Of a stretch of DNA of 22,451 nucleotides, positions 1 through 6,731 are shown piece after piece. The translations under genes were made by a program, and so were the position numbers. Where the stretch lies: positions 1 through 22,451 of the IMG/VR virus record IMGVR_UViG_3300025671_012092; one strand, 5' to 3'. This DNA is from a virus. Position 1 is the first letter of the stretch. Each line of letters begins with the position of its first letter. The notes beneath the pieces are model-generated. The model did not search any database. It saw nothing but the letters and a program-made list of their open reading frames with translations, and had not been told where the DNA came from.

Positions 1-1065
1 TCAGCGAGTCGGCTTCACGATCTCGCCAACGCGTCTGTAGACCGTCTCCGTGATGCGCTTGTCCGTGTGCCCCAGGAGGCGGCTGGCATCACCCAGGTCG
101 AGGATCTCGCTGGCGGCTTTCGGTCGGATATCGCGGAATTGGAACTGACGAATGCTCGCAGCAAGAATCCCATCTCCTTTCTCGCGGGCTGTCGCTATCG
201 CCCGGTCCCTGGCGTCGTCAAAGCGCAATCGCAGCATCGGCTTGGTCACCTGTCGCCCATCCTCCGTGACAATCAGGTACGGGCTCCGCACGCCGCGGGA
301 ACGCCTCTGCTCTATCAACCGCTCCACTAGTGTGCCTAAGTCATTCAAAACTCCGGCGGCAGTCAGGCGGATTCGTAGCTTTTTGGAAGTTTTGCCCTGG
401 GCAACCTGCAGGAACTCGTTAACCGCGTCTGCTTCCCGCATCGAAAGCACGTCCGCGGGGCGCTGGCCAGTCAAATAAGCCAGGTCCATGGCGTCGCGCA
501 ACTCCGAGGTCGCGACCGCATACACGGCGCTCCAGATTTCCTCGGTTGCGTAAAAGTCCCGCGGCACTTCCTTGTTCTTCCGCACGCCGGCGGCCGGGTT
601 GCTATCGGTGATCCCCCACTCGCGTGCGATGTTATAGATGTGCGAAAGCAGGGATATCTCGCGGTTGGCTCGTACCTTGGCGCTCCGCCCGTCCCGATAT
701 TGGGCTATGACCTGCGGCGTCACCGCATCAATGGGCGCATCGCTGAAGGCTTTGCGCAATTGCTTCAAGCTCAGCAGGTTATCGCTCTGCGTCTTCGGCG
801 CTTTGCCGGGGATGATCTCTCGCTCATAGCGGTCGAATACCTGGCCCAGCAGAGCGTTCTTCTTTGGCACTGGCTTGCAATCGAGCTTTGCCCATTCAGC
901 CTTGGCGATATCCAAATCACCCCCGAGCGGTATTTCCACCCGCTTCCCGTCTTCATTCCTCCCGTCGTAGTAGTACCCAACCCACTCTTTACCGCCTTTC
1001 AACGTGCGCACACGCCGAATCATTCGCGGCGGCAGGTCCCTGTTTGCCGCCTTTTTTGCTCGCAT
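1..1065 (-). CDS. int: Phage tyrosine recombinase (integrase)
   Basis: Site-specific recombinase that would insert and excise the phage genome at att sites. The 354-residue protein has the usual layout: an N-terminal arm-binding part (about 1-65), a core-binding domain (about 70-165) and a catalytic domain (about 170-354). Visible catalytic residues are Arg202 (TGQR), probably Lys225 (QGKTSK), Arg314 (FRDIR), His333 (LGH) and the nucleophile Tyr343 (TETVYRR). The usual box II pattern HxxR reads R311-D-I-R314 here, so the first His is replaced by Arg. The ATG at 1065 has an AGGA ribosome site formed by the last bases of the DUF4224 gene just upstream, so the two genes are probably translationally coupled. 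The stop codon is the first three bases of the window, so any att site beyond it is not visible. Confidence 0.95.
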   Translation of the reverse strand: MRAKKAANRDLPPRMIRRVRTLKGGKEWVGYYYDGRNEDGKRVEIPLGGDLDIAKAEWAKLDCKPVPKKNALLGQVFDRYEREIIPGKAPKTQSDNLLSLKQLRKAFSDAPIDAVTPQVIAQYRDGRSAKVRANREISLLSHIYNIAREWGITDSNPAAGVRKNKEVPRDFYATEEIWSAVYAVATSELRDAMDLAYLTGQRPADVLSMREADAVNEFLQVAQGKTSKKLRIRLTAAGVLNDLGTLVERLIEQRRSRGVRSPYLIVTEDGRQVTKPMLRLRFDDARDRAIATAREKGDGILAASIRQFQFRDIRPKAASEILDLGDASRLLGHTDKRITETVYRRVGEIVKPTR

Positions 1066-1069
1066 CGCT

Positions 1070-1306
1070 TTATCCTACTTTTGACAGATCCAGCGACCAG
1101 GTTTCAGCCGCGACGTTTTCTGCTGATGGTTTCACGCCTGCCAGTTTCATGCGGGCGTAGACCCGGCCGACTACCGGGCGCCTTGCCCGGGTCAGTACGT
1201 ACTTCCAGCCATTCCGGTTGAGCCACGCGATCTGGCCGGACGGGATCATGTAGCCTGTGATCGCTGCCAGCTCTTCCTCGGCAAGGGTTTCGCTTTGCAT
1301 TTCCAT
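1070..1306 (-). CDS. DUF4224 small protein upstream of the integrase
   Basis: A 78-residue protein with the DUF4224 pattern: an acidic start, LAAITGY, a Gln-Ile-x-Trp-Leu helix (QIAWLNRNGW) and R-R-P-V-V-G-R. In temperate phages this family commonly sits directly next to integrase. A role in excision or directionality is plausible but not proven. I chose the ATG at 1306 because AGAGG (1315-1319) lies 8 bases before it; the longer reading from a GTG at 1315 would bury that ribosome site. The ribosome site overlaps the stop codon of the membrane-protein gene upstream, and the gene ends four bases before the integrase start. The three genes therefore look like one coupled unit. Confidence 0.8.
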   Translation of the reverse strand: MEMQSETLAEEELAAITGYMIPSGQIAWLNRNGWKYVLTRARRPVVGRVYARMKLAGVKPSAENVAAETWSLDLSKVG

Positions 1307-1317
1307 GCTATGCACCT

Positions 1318-1548
1318 CTATACGTCAGGTTTGTCGAGAGAGCCGGCGGGCCGCGCTGTCTTGATGATGTGGATGACCAGGCCGAAGGTGATCAACATCC
1401 AGGCACAGGTGCCGGCGAATGCGCCGAGTAGCGCCTCGATGGTGCCGGTGCTGAGCAGGTCAGGCCCGAGCCAGGCGAGCCAGTAGCCGGTGCCGGCCAG
1501 GTACAGCAAAGCGCCCAGCAGGATCAGGGTGAGTTTCGTTGCGAACAT
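1318..1548 (-). CDS. Small two-helix membrane protein, unknown function
   Basis: A 76-residue protein with two hydrophobic segments, about residues 5-30 (ends LAWLG) and 38-63 (IEALLGAFAG to IHIIK), and a short charged C-terminal tail. I recognise no family. The ATG at 1548 has AAGGA six bases upstream, and that ribosome site directly abuts a 14-bp perfect palindrome (1560-1573). The stop codon overlaps the ribosome site of DUF4224, so it is probably co-expressed with the integrase unit. An inner-membrane location is inferred from hydrophobicity only. Confidence 0.65.
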   Translation of the reverse strand: MFATKLTLILLGALLYLAGTGYWLAWLGPDLLSTGTIEALLGAFAGTCAWMLITFGLVIHIIKTARPAGSLDKPDV

Positions 1549-1559
1549 GGGGTGTCCTT

Positions 1560-1573
1560 GCCGCTATAGCGGC
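1560..1573 (-). repeat. SD-adjacent palindrome (leader element A)
   Basis: GCCGCTATAGCGGC is a perfect 14-bp palindrome. On the minus strand it ends directly at the AAGGA ribosome site of the gene starting at 1548. The same layout (GCC..GGC hairpin, then AAGGA or similar, then start) recurs at 2513-2527, 4601-4610, 5604-5613 and 11539-11555. Confidence 0.6.
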
Positions 1574-1658
1574 TGACTTTGAAGGGGGAGGGGACTCGTG
1601 TTTCTCTTATACTGAGCTAAGCTGCGAGCTCAAATTGCGTAGCTCACAGAGGGAAATC

Positions 1659-2189
1659 ATGAAGCGATTTACTGATGCTATATTGAAATCTTTAGAGTAC
1701 AAAAACTGGTACGCCGCTCTATTTATGTCTTTGTCACTTCCGGACATTTGCTCAAAGCTTGAAGCGGCAAATAACAAGACAAGTGGGGTTAAGTACGCTG
1801 CTTGGTTTGATGAATATATGATGAATAAGTATTCCTTTCAGCATCCTCTTATGAACGGAAGAACTATATTTATGGATGGCGATTCATGCTACGCACTAAG
1901 ATGCTCGATGCTACATCAAGGTGATGCAGACCTAACCACTCAAAAGGTTCGGTCATTTTTAGATAGTATCCATTTCACAACAACAACTGGGCATTGCAAT
2001 CGCGTCAACGGCGTTTTGCAGCTAGATGTCAGTGCGTTTTGTACAGATGTCTGTAATTCAGTTGCTGAATGGCATGAGCGCTTTAAAACTAAAGATGGCG
2101 CCCAAGATAAGTTGAGAAATCTTTTTTTGGTTCATGTATCCGAGAGCAGTATTTTGGGTGGCTCAGTAGTTTTCGGTTCAAGTAGCTGA
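1659..2189 (+). CDS. Accessory protein with a possible HEPN Rx4H motif
   Basis: A 176-residue protein I do not recognise by name, though the DCYALRCSMLHQG block looks like that of a widespread uncharacterised family. R81-C-S-M-L-H86 fits the R-x4-6-H signature of HEPN ribonucleases, and a mostly helical N-terminal half would suit that fold. HEPN is an inference from the motif. The start is ATG 1659, preceded by AGAGGG (1648-1653); reading from 1539 would run through the opposing gene's start region. A -10-like TATACT lies at 1608-1613 with no clear -35 box. The gene is on the plus strand, against the operon around it, is visibly AT-richer than its neighbours and overlaps the end of the convergent DUF4406 gene by 58 bases. 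This suggests acquired cargo, possibly a phage-defence (abortive infection) gene. Confidence 0.75.
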   Translation: MKRFTDAILKSLEYKNWYAALFMSLSLPDICSKLEAANNKTSGVKYAAWFDEYMMNKYSFQHPLMNGRTIFMDGDSCYALRCSMLHQGDADLTTQKVRSFLDSIHFTTTTGHCNRVNGVLQLDVSAFCTDVCNSVAEWHERFKTKDGAQDKLRNLFLVHVSESSILGGSVVFGSSS

Positions 2190-2500
2190 CGCTCAACTGC
2201 TTTTTGAAGGCTTTCATGGGCTCCCACAACGCGCATCCCGAGGTGCTGGGCAATCAGGACTTCGAGCTGGGCGCCCTTCGATTCTTGCCAGCCGGACAGG
2301 GTGACCACGGTGTCGCAGTCCATCAGGGCGGCAATGTCGCGGCGCATACAGTCGGTCCAGGTGCCGCCGTCAGGGTTGATCTCGGCGGGGTTGGTGACGG
2401 CGTGGCCGGCGGCGCGCAGGTCGGCGGTCATGGCGTGGAAGGCTGCGAAGTTGAGATCGGGCAGGCCGGTCATGGGGCCGCTGAGGTAAATCCGTTTCAC
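2132..2500 (-). CDS. DUF4406 protein (nucleoside deoxyribosyltransferase-like)
   Basis: A 122-residue protein with the DUF4406 signature: an N-terminal IYLSGPMTG strand-loop, NFAAFHAMTADLRAAGH, NPAEINPDG, CDTVVTLSGW, then ESKGAQLEV near the end. The fold resembles nucleoside 2-deoxyribosyltransferases, so a nucleotide or base substrate is plausible, but activity is unproven. The start is GTG at 2500 with AAGGAC (2506-2511) five bases upstream; the longer ORF reading would run back through the methyltransferase gene. A CCGGGC-TAT-GCCCGG hairpin (2513-2527) lies just before the ribosome site. It follows the C5 methyltransferase in the leftward unit, and its last 19 codons overlap the convergent accessory gene. 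Confidence 0.8.
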   Translation of the reverse strand: MKRIYLSGPMTGLPDLNFAAFHAMTADLRAAGHAVTNPAEINPDGGTWTDCMRRDIAALMDCDTVVTLSGWQESKGAQLEVLIAQHLGMRVVGAHESLQKAVERQLLEPKTTEPPKILLSDT

Positions 2501-2512
2501 GATGAGTCCTTG

Positions 2513-2527
2513 CCGGGCTATGCCCGG
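2513..2527 (-). repeat. SD-adjacent hairpin (leader element B)
   Basis: CCGGGC-TAT-GCCCGG forms a 6-bp stem with a 3-base loop directly upstream of the ribosome site for the GTG start at 2500, the same arrangement as leader elements A, C, D and F. Confidence 0.6.
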
Positions 2528-2543
2528 GCGGTGGAGTGGGGAG

Positions 2544-4589
2544 TTATGCGGCGCGGGCTTGGCGTTGTTCCGCGCGCCACGGGTCGTTGGCCCGTGCCAG
2601 CGCGGCCATCGGCGGCGGGCTGACGCTGTTGCCGCACATGTGTACTTGCTGGGTCTTGGTGAACGGCTTGCCATCGGCGCCGTGGCTGATGATGTAGTCG
2701 GCCGGGAAGCCCTGAGCCTTGTAAAGCTCCGTGGGTTTCAGCATCCGCAAGCAGATGTCGACTATCACGTATGGCGTGCCTTTCACCATTACGGTGACCA
2801 TTGCTAGGCGGTCCTTGGTGGTGATCGTCGGTGCTGGTGAGTCGCAAGCGCTAGTGTTCTCGGTGCCGTAGTAGCTGATCAGGAAGGCGGCAACGCGCAG
2901 GGCGCCAGCTTTATGCTCTGGCGACAGCGTGAGCGACACCAGTGAACTTTTACCGCCGCCGCCGGCAGTAATGGTCGGCGCCGGATCTTCCAGGCCCTGG
3001 CCAACACTGCCGCCGAATGCCCGCTCCATGAATGCGCTGACCAGCCCGTGGTGCTGGCCGCCGGCGCTGACGGTGTGTAGCGGGTCATTGACGTCCCGTG
3101 CATCACAGTTGCCCCGCAGGTGAACCAGGTTTGCCGCCACCAGCTGCTGCTGGCTGCCGGTGTTGGTCACCGTGGTCATCGGGTTTTCAATGCTCTTGGC
3201 GTCGGTGGTGTTGAAGCCGCCATTCATCTGGGCCATGAACACCGTGGAGATGCCCATGGCGTGAGCGGCACCGGCCGGGCGCTGATAGTTGCCGCCGCTG
3301 GTGATGGTCGGCAATGGCTCGTCCAGCGCCTTGCCCGCGTCATCGAAACGGAACTTCACCAGGTGCGCCGCTGCGATCGCGCGGTGACTGCGAGTCATGA
3401 GCGTGCCGACTGGCTTATCCGCTGCTACCGGGTGCCCGGCGTAGACCGGGCCGCCGGCCCCAACCATCACAGGGCTGATCAGTGTCAGCTCACCGCGGTT
3501 CGCGCACGTGACCGTCGGCAGCGGTTCGAGCGGGTCGTTGATTCTGTCGCTGCCCTGGTGCGTTGCCGGTGCGATGATCGGGCTGACCACGCTGAAGGCG
3601 CCGCCCTTAGGGTAGGAGGTGATCGTGCGCAGCGGCTCACTGGCGGACTGCACTGCCTCGCCGGACCAGTTAGCAATCGGGACAATGAACGGCGCCGGGT
3701 TGTCGATGAGAAACTTCTTCATGCCCTTGGCAACGCGGCGCAGTGTGGCCGGGGCCAGGTCTTTCTTGCGACCGAAGATGCTTTTGCCCAGGTCGGTGAA
3801 GTCGATGCAGTCAGCAGCGGTTTTCCACTTCTGCTGGCCCTTGACCGGGTTTTTCGCGTGGGTTGGCTCCGGCCACACGATCGGCTTCCCATCGCACCGG
3901 GCGATCATGAACAGGCGTTCCCGGCTGGTTGGTGCGCCGAAGTCGCAGGCCTTAATCACCCTCCACTCAACGACATAGCCCATGCCTTCCAGCAGGGCTA
4001 CGAAACGGCGCCAAGTGCGGCCGCGCTGCCTAGGGTCAGGGATCAGGAACTGCTGGCCCACCGGCACAACTTCACCAGGTGCTGCAATTTCTCCGCTGAG
4101 TTTCACCACGCGGCCGGTGGCCTTGTCGCGCTTGGCGATCAGACGGCCCCACTGCAGGATCTGTTTCACGTTCTCAAGACTGATCACCCGGGGGCGCTTC
4201 TTGCCTCCCCACTTGAGGCCGATCCACGACAGGTTGCGGATCTCGCGCTTGCGCGGCTGACCGCCGGCCGCCTGGCTGTGATGGGTGCAGTCCGGCGACA
4301 TGTGGAACCAGCCCACGGCTTTGCCGCCGCACTCGGTATCCGGATCACCCTCGAACACGTCGGTGGTGAAGTGCTGGGCGCCTGGGTGGTTCACGGTGTG
4401 CATGCTGATCGCTTGCGGGCTGTGGTTCTTCGCCACGTTCACCGCGCGGCCCAGGCCCATTTCCAGCCCGGTACCGGCACCGCCACCACCGCAGAAGAAG
4501 TCGACAACGATCTCATCGTCCTGAGGGTTGAAGCCGAGTCCGTATTGGGTTTTGAAATCGAAGGGGTGTTTCTTCTGTTGTGCGGACAT
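2544..4589 (-). CDS. C5-cytosine DNA methyltransferase with internal repeat array
   Basis: Methylates cytosine C5 in DNA using S-adenosylmethionine. Motifs: SAM-binding DFFCGGGGAGTG (30-41), catalytic SPDC with Cys101, ENV (139-141), TSRERLFMIA (221-230), and the C-terminal ELYKAQGFP (621-629) with CGNSVSPPP (652-660). At 681 residues it is much longer than a typical 330-450 residue enzyme. The extra length lies between motif VIII and the C-terminal motifs, where about eight copies of a D/E-P-L-x-T-h-T unit recur at roughly 33-49 residue spacing (near 318, 352, 391, 424, 469, 502, 535, 584). The start is ATG 4589 with AAGGA six bases upstream. In temperate phages such enzymes commonly protect DNA from host restriction. 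It sits between the PP-loop gene and DUF4406. Target sequence unknown. Confidence 0.92.
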   Translation of the reverse strand: MSAQQKKHPFDFKTQYGLGFNPQDDEIVVDFFCGGGGAGTGLEMGLGRAVNVAKNHSPQAISMHTVNHPGAQHFTTDVFEGDPDTECGGKAVGWFHMSPDCTHHSQAAGGQPRKREIRNLSWIGLKWGGKKRPRVISLENVKQILQWGRLIAKRDKATGRVVKLSGEIAAPGEVVPVGQQFLIPDPRQRGRTWRRFVALLEGMGYVVEWRVIKACDFGAPTSRERLFMIARCDGKPIVWPEPTHAKNPVKGQQKWKTAADCIDFTDLGKSIFGRKKDLAPATLRRVAKGMKKFLIDNPAPFIVPIANWSGEAVQSASEPLRTITSYPKGGAFSVVSPIIAPATHQGSDRINDPLEPLPTVTCANRGELTLISPVMVGAGGPVYAGHPVAADKPVGTLMTRSHRAIAAAHLVKFRFDDAGKALDEPLPTITSGGNYQRPAGAAHAMGISTVFMAQMNGGFNTTDAKSIENPMTTVTNTGSQQQLVAANLVHLRGNCDARDVNDPLHTVSAGGQHHGLVSAFMERAFGGSVGQGLEDPAPTITAGGGGKSSLVSLTLSPEHKAGALRVAAFLISYYGTENTSACDSPAPTITTKDRLAMVTVMVKGTPYVIVDICLRMLKPTELYKAQGFPADYIISHGADGKPFTKTQQVHMCGNSVSPPPMAALARANDPWRAEQRQARAA

Positions 4590-4600
4590 AGAGAATCCTT

Positions 4601-4610
4601 GCCGGGCGGC
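4601..4610 (-). repeat. SD-adjacent leader element C
   Basis: GCC-GGGC-GGC precedes the AAGGA ribosome site of the methyltransferase gene and continues into GTGATC, matching leader element D (GCC-GGCT-GGC then GTGATT). The weak 3-bp stem alone would not be convincing; the shared flank is the evidence. Confidence 0.5.
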
Positions 4611-4641
4611 GTGATCTTTAAATTGGGGAGGGTGAAGTGAG

Positions 4642-5592
4642 TTATTCGCAGAGCCCATAGGCTGAAGAGCAGTTGCTCTGGCTGTCGGTTCGTGCGATGA
4701 GGTCGACCATGTCGAACTGGCGGCCGCCGCGCGCGGTGTTGCTCCAGTCGACGATTCTGTCAATTCCGTGTGTTACGGCGCTCACCTTGTCATCTGACCG
4801 GACGGTGGGGTCGGTGACGGTGGCGAAGAACGTAGCCGCGCCGCGCTTGCTGGCGATGCTTACCAGCCGCTCCCATTCGCGCACCCGGTCAACTTCCTCT
4901 GGCCACCTGGCCGCGATCTGCCGGAGCTCGTCTTTCGCGCACATGATGCAGGGCATACAGCCAACGCGATTGCAGCCTTGCAAGTACAGCGGGTTCGGCT
5001 TGATGCCGGCGGCCCGGTGAGCCTCGAATACCGAATCAACCGTCCATTTCAAAATTGGTCGGTAGTTGAACAGGCCGCCTCCAACCTCATCGCACTCTGG
5101 CAGGTACTTGCGGGCCGGCGACTCATCAGCCCGAACGCCTTGCCAGGACAGCAGCATGTTCTCGCCGTCCATGAGCGGCAGGTAAACCTGCTCGATGATT
5201 GGATTGCGCTTGAGCTCGTCGGTGCAGAAGCGCGCTTTGGTGCTGGGGAATCTGCCTTTCCACAGGCACAGGTCCAAAAATGGGTTGCCGGTAGGGTGAA
5301 GAACATCCAGGGCTCCGAGCACCACCGATTCCGCCACACCCTTCTCGCGCCACTTGGTCTCGATGAATTTGCGCTTGCCGGCGATCTGCCTGGAGAAGTC
5401 TGCTTTCACCCAACGGATGGGAACGCCAGTGGCTTCGGCCAGGTAGTGGATGTAGTCGTAGGTCTCTGGATGCTCATGCCCGGTGTCAGCCACTACCGCA
5501 CTGAGGTTCGGCACCTCCAGCTCGCGGGCGACCAGCAACGTAGCCGTGCTGTCTTTACCGCCGCTCATGCTGACGATATTGTGAGTGGGCAT
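4642..5592 (-). CDS. PP-loop protein of the PAPS reductase family with Cys cluster
   Basis: A 316-residue protein with a P-loop-like ATP pyrophosphatase motif SGGKDST (10-16), the D-T-G-H-E-H-P region (36-42) and ARFCTDELK (120-128) typical of PAPS reductase relatives. A tight cysteine group follows: C207, C212, C215 and C218 (GCNRVGCMPCIMC), which with C123 could bind a metal or Fe-S cluster. That is unlike classical assimilatory CysH and closer to sulfur-transfer relatives such as DndC or tRNA thiolases. The substrate is unknown; DNA or nucleotide thiolation, adenylation, or another adenylate reaction are possible. The ATG at 5592 has GAGGA upstream. It lies 52 bases before the methyltransferase start, which suggests joint expression and perhaps a joint role in DNA modification. 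Confidence 0.85.
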   Translation of the reverse strand: MPTHNIVSMSGGKDSTATLLVARELEVPNLSAVVADTGHEHPETYDYIHYLAEATGVPIRWVKADFSRQIAGKRKFIETKWREKGVAESVVLGALDVLHPTGNPFLDLCLWKGRFPSTKARFCTDELKRNPIIEQVYLPLMDGENMLLSWQGVRADESPARKYLPECDEVGGGLFNYRPILKWTVDSVFEAHRAAGIKPNPLYLQGCNRVGCMPCIMCAKDELRQIAARWPEEVDRVREWERLVSIASKRGAATFFATVTDPTVRSDDKVSAVTHGIDRIVDWSNTARGGRQFDMVDLIARTDSQSNCSSAYGLCE

Positions 5593-5603
5593 AGGGGGTC
5601 CTC

Positions 5604-5623
5604 GCCGGCTGGCGTGATTCGTT
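5604..5623. repeat. Direct repeat, copy 1 (leader element D)
   Basis: A 20-base sequence, GCCGGCTGGC followed by GTGATTCGTT, is repeated exactly at 5880-5899. This copy lies between the divergent starts of the PP-loop gene and the small plus-strand membrane gene, and forms the leader of the PP-loop gene. Confidence 0.8.
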
Positions 5624-5668
5624 AAGGTGGGTTATATGCTTTGCTGCTTATCAAACAAGGAGGTGGTA

Positions 5669-5863
5669 ATGGCGGGTAAAAAGCTTGAAGCGTTCCGCGA
5701 GTGGTTCAACCCAAAGCGTCGGCGGCGAGCAGGAGGCGCTTTGTTTATTACGTCGTTGGTCGGACCGTTTTTGTATCCAAGCGGTTACTGGGTCAGCGTG
5801 ATGACTCCGGGGATCATATTTTTCTTCAGTGCCTGGCCGTCCGACGCTCACGACAAGCGCTGA
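5669..5863 (+). CDS. Small membrane protein, unknown function
   Basis: A 64-residue protein: a basic N-terminal stretch (NPKRRRR around residues 15-21) followed by a hydrophobic region (about 23-57) that could form one or two membrane segments with Gly/Pro breaks. The start is ATG 5669 because of the strong AAGGAGGT ribosome site at 5657-5664; the upstream in-frame ATG at 5627 lacks one. It is divergent from the PP-loop gene and flanked by two identical 20-bp repeats (5604-5623 and 5880-5899), so the segment may have been gained or duplicated by recombination between them. No family recognised. Confidence 0.6.
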   Translation: MAGKKLEAFREWFNPKRRRRAGGALFITSLVGPFLYPSGYWVSVMTPGIIFFFSAWPSDAHDKR

Positions 5864-5879
5864 GTCTCAGCCTTCAATG

Positions 5880-5899
5880 GCCGGCTGGCGTGATTCGTT
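5880..5899. repeat. Direct repeat, copy 2 (leader element E)
   Basis: Exact 20-bp copy of 5604-5623. Unlike the other leader elements it does not precede a minus-strand gene; it lies upstream of the plus-strand PIN module and looks like a displaced leader left by insertion of cargo. Confidence 0.8.
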
Positions 5900-5924
5900 G
5901 ATATGGGGTATTGGTATGGGGGTT

Positions 5925-5965
5925 TTGAGTTGAGTACAGAATTCGCTTAGGCTTTAGCGACTAAA
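5925..5965 (+). promoter_or_regulatory. Candidate promoter and operator of the PIN module
   Basis: TTGAGT (5925-5930), 17 bases, then TAGGCT (5948-5953) is a weak sigma70-like match. It is followed by the dyad TTTAG-CGA-CTAAA (5953-5965), a possible operator. The ribosome site AAGGA (5973-5977) comes next. Confidence 0.35.
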
Positions 5966-5985
5966 ATTGCGCAAGGAATTTCAAA

Positions 5986-6270
5986 ATGTCACTTTCGATT
6001 CGCGAAGCATCCCGATCAGCAGTCGGTGCGGTAACTGAGCTCTTCGACGAACAATCAATCTCCAATGTAATGTTTGAAGAGGTTGATAAGGACACCGCCG
6101 GTAACTGGTTAATAACCGTAGGTTTCGATAGGAAGCTTGAAAAATCATCAGTGGGTTTGGGGGGGATGCTGGGTGAGGCTTTCAGAACCGAGCGAAAGTA
6201 TAAAGTTGTAAAGGTTGATGGCAGCGGCGAGGTGTTGTCGGTAAAAGACCGGCTGCTCGCTACCAAATGA
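5986..6270 (+). CDS. Partner protein of the PIN-domain gene
   Basis: A 94-residue protein of unknown family. It begins with a helical segment (REASRSAVGAVTELFDE), then alternating strand-like stretches (GNWLITVGFDRKL, ERKYKVVKVDGSGEVLSVKDR), an alpha-plus-beta pattern distantly like small stress or GvpO-type proteins, though I would not assign it. The start is ATG 5986 with AAGGA eight bases upstream. Its stop overlaps the start of the PIN gene (ATGA, 6267-6270), the classic arrangement of an antitoxin-toxin pair. No helix-turn-helix or other DNA-binding motif is evident, so an antitoxin role is only an inference from gene order. Visibly AT-richer than the surrounding operon. Confidence 0.7.
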   Translation: MSLSIREASRSAVGAVTELFDEQSISNVMFEEVDKDTAGNWLITVGFDRKLEKSSVGLGGMLGEAFRTERKYKVVKVDGSGEVLSVKDRLLATK

Positions 6271-6722
6271 AGCCGCGTGTTCTGATCGACACTAATCTTT
6301 TAATGCTACTTGTTGTGGGTTATTACGATAAAGATTTCGTTTCCGAACACAAAAGAACCAATAAATTTACGGCCGATGATTTTGAAGTACTCGAAATATT
6401 GATCGAAGGCGCGAATATCGTGTTAACACCTAACGTGTTGACGGAAGCTAGTAATCTTCTATGGCAATGTTCGGAGCCGCATAAATCTTTGATTAGGTCA
6501 AAACTCGCTCAAATTGCACATATTTGCGATGAGCAGTTTATTGCTAGCAGTGATGTGATTTCCTGCCCTGAATTCATGAACCTAGGCTTAACTGATGCCG
6601 GTATTCTGGAGCTCAAGAAGGTGTCAGGTCTAATTCTTACTCAAGATTTAGACCTGCATTTGGCAGCATTGGCCAGGGGGCTTGAAACCGAAAACTTCAC
6701 TCACTATAGAAATCTTATTTAG
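6267..6722 (+). CDS. PIN-domain protein (putative ribonuclease)
   Basis: A 151-residue protein with PIN-like acidic positions: Asp8 in VLIDTNLLMLL, a Glu in the LTEASNLLW segment (about 61), Asp in GLTDAGIL (about 112) and the C-terminal LTQDLDLHLAALARG segment. These would coordinate metal ions in a PIN nuclease that cuts RNA. The start overlaps the stop of the 94-residue partner gene by four bases, so translation is coupled. The pair is AT-richer than the flanking genes, opposes the early operon and ends at a strong bidirectional hairpin (6732-6766), which marks it as an autonomous cassette. It may be a toxin-antitoxin or defence module; the target is unknown. Confidence 0.8.
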   Translation: MKPRVLIDTNLLMLLVVGYYDKDFVSEHKRTNKFTADDFEVLEILIEGANIVLTPNVLTEASNLLWQCSEPHKSLIRSKLAQIAHICDEQFIASSDVISCPEFMNLGLTDAGILELKKVSGLILTQDLDLHLAALARGLETENFTHYRNLI

Positions 6723-6731
6723 CTCTTAGCT

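Noticed and set aside
1-60. Attachment site or tRNA gene at the left edge
   Set aside because: The window begins at the integrase stop codon, so no sequence beyond it is available, and nothing tRNA-like was seen inside.
640-1221. 193-codon plus-strand frame over int
   Set aside because: It is antisense to the integrase and DUF4224 genes, which have motifs and ribosome sites.
3120-4640. 506-codon open frame on the plus strand
   Set aside because: It is antisense to the C5 methyltransferase, whose motifs are all intact. The translation is His/Arg/Ala-rich with no recognisable domain, typical of a GC-rich shadow frame.
5986-6270. Assignment of the PIN partner to a known antitoxin family
   Set aside because: No AbrB, RHH, Phd or HTH pattern could be seen; only gene order supports an antitoxin role.
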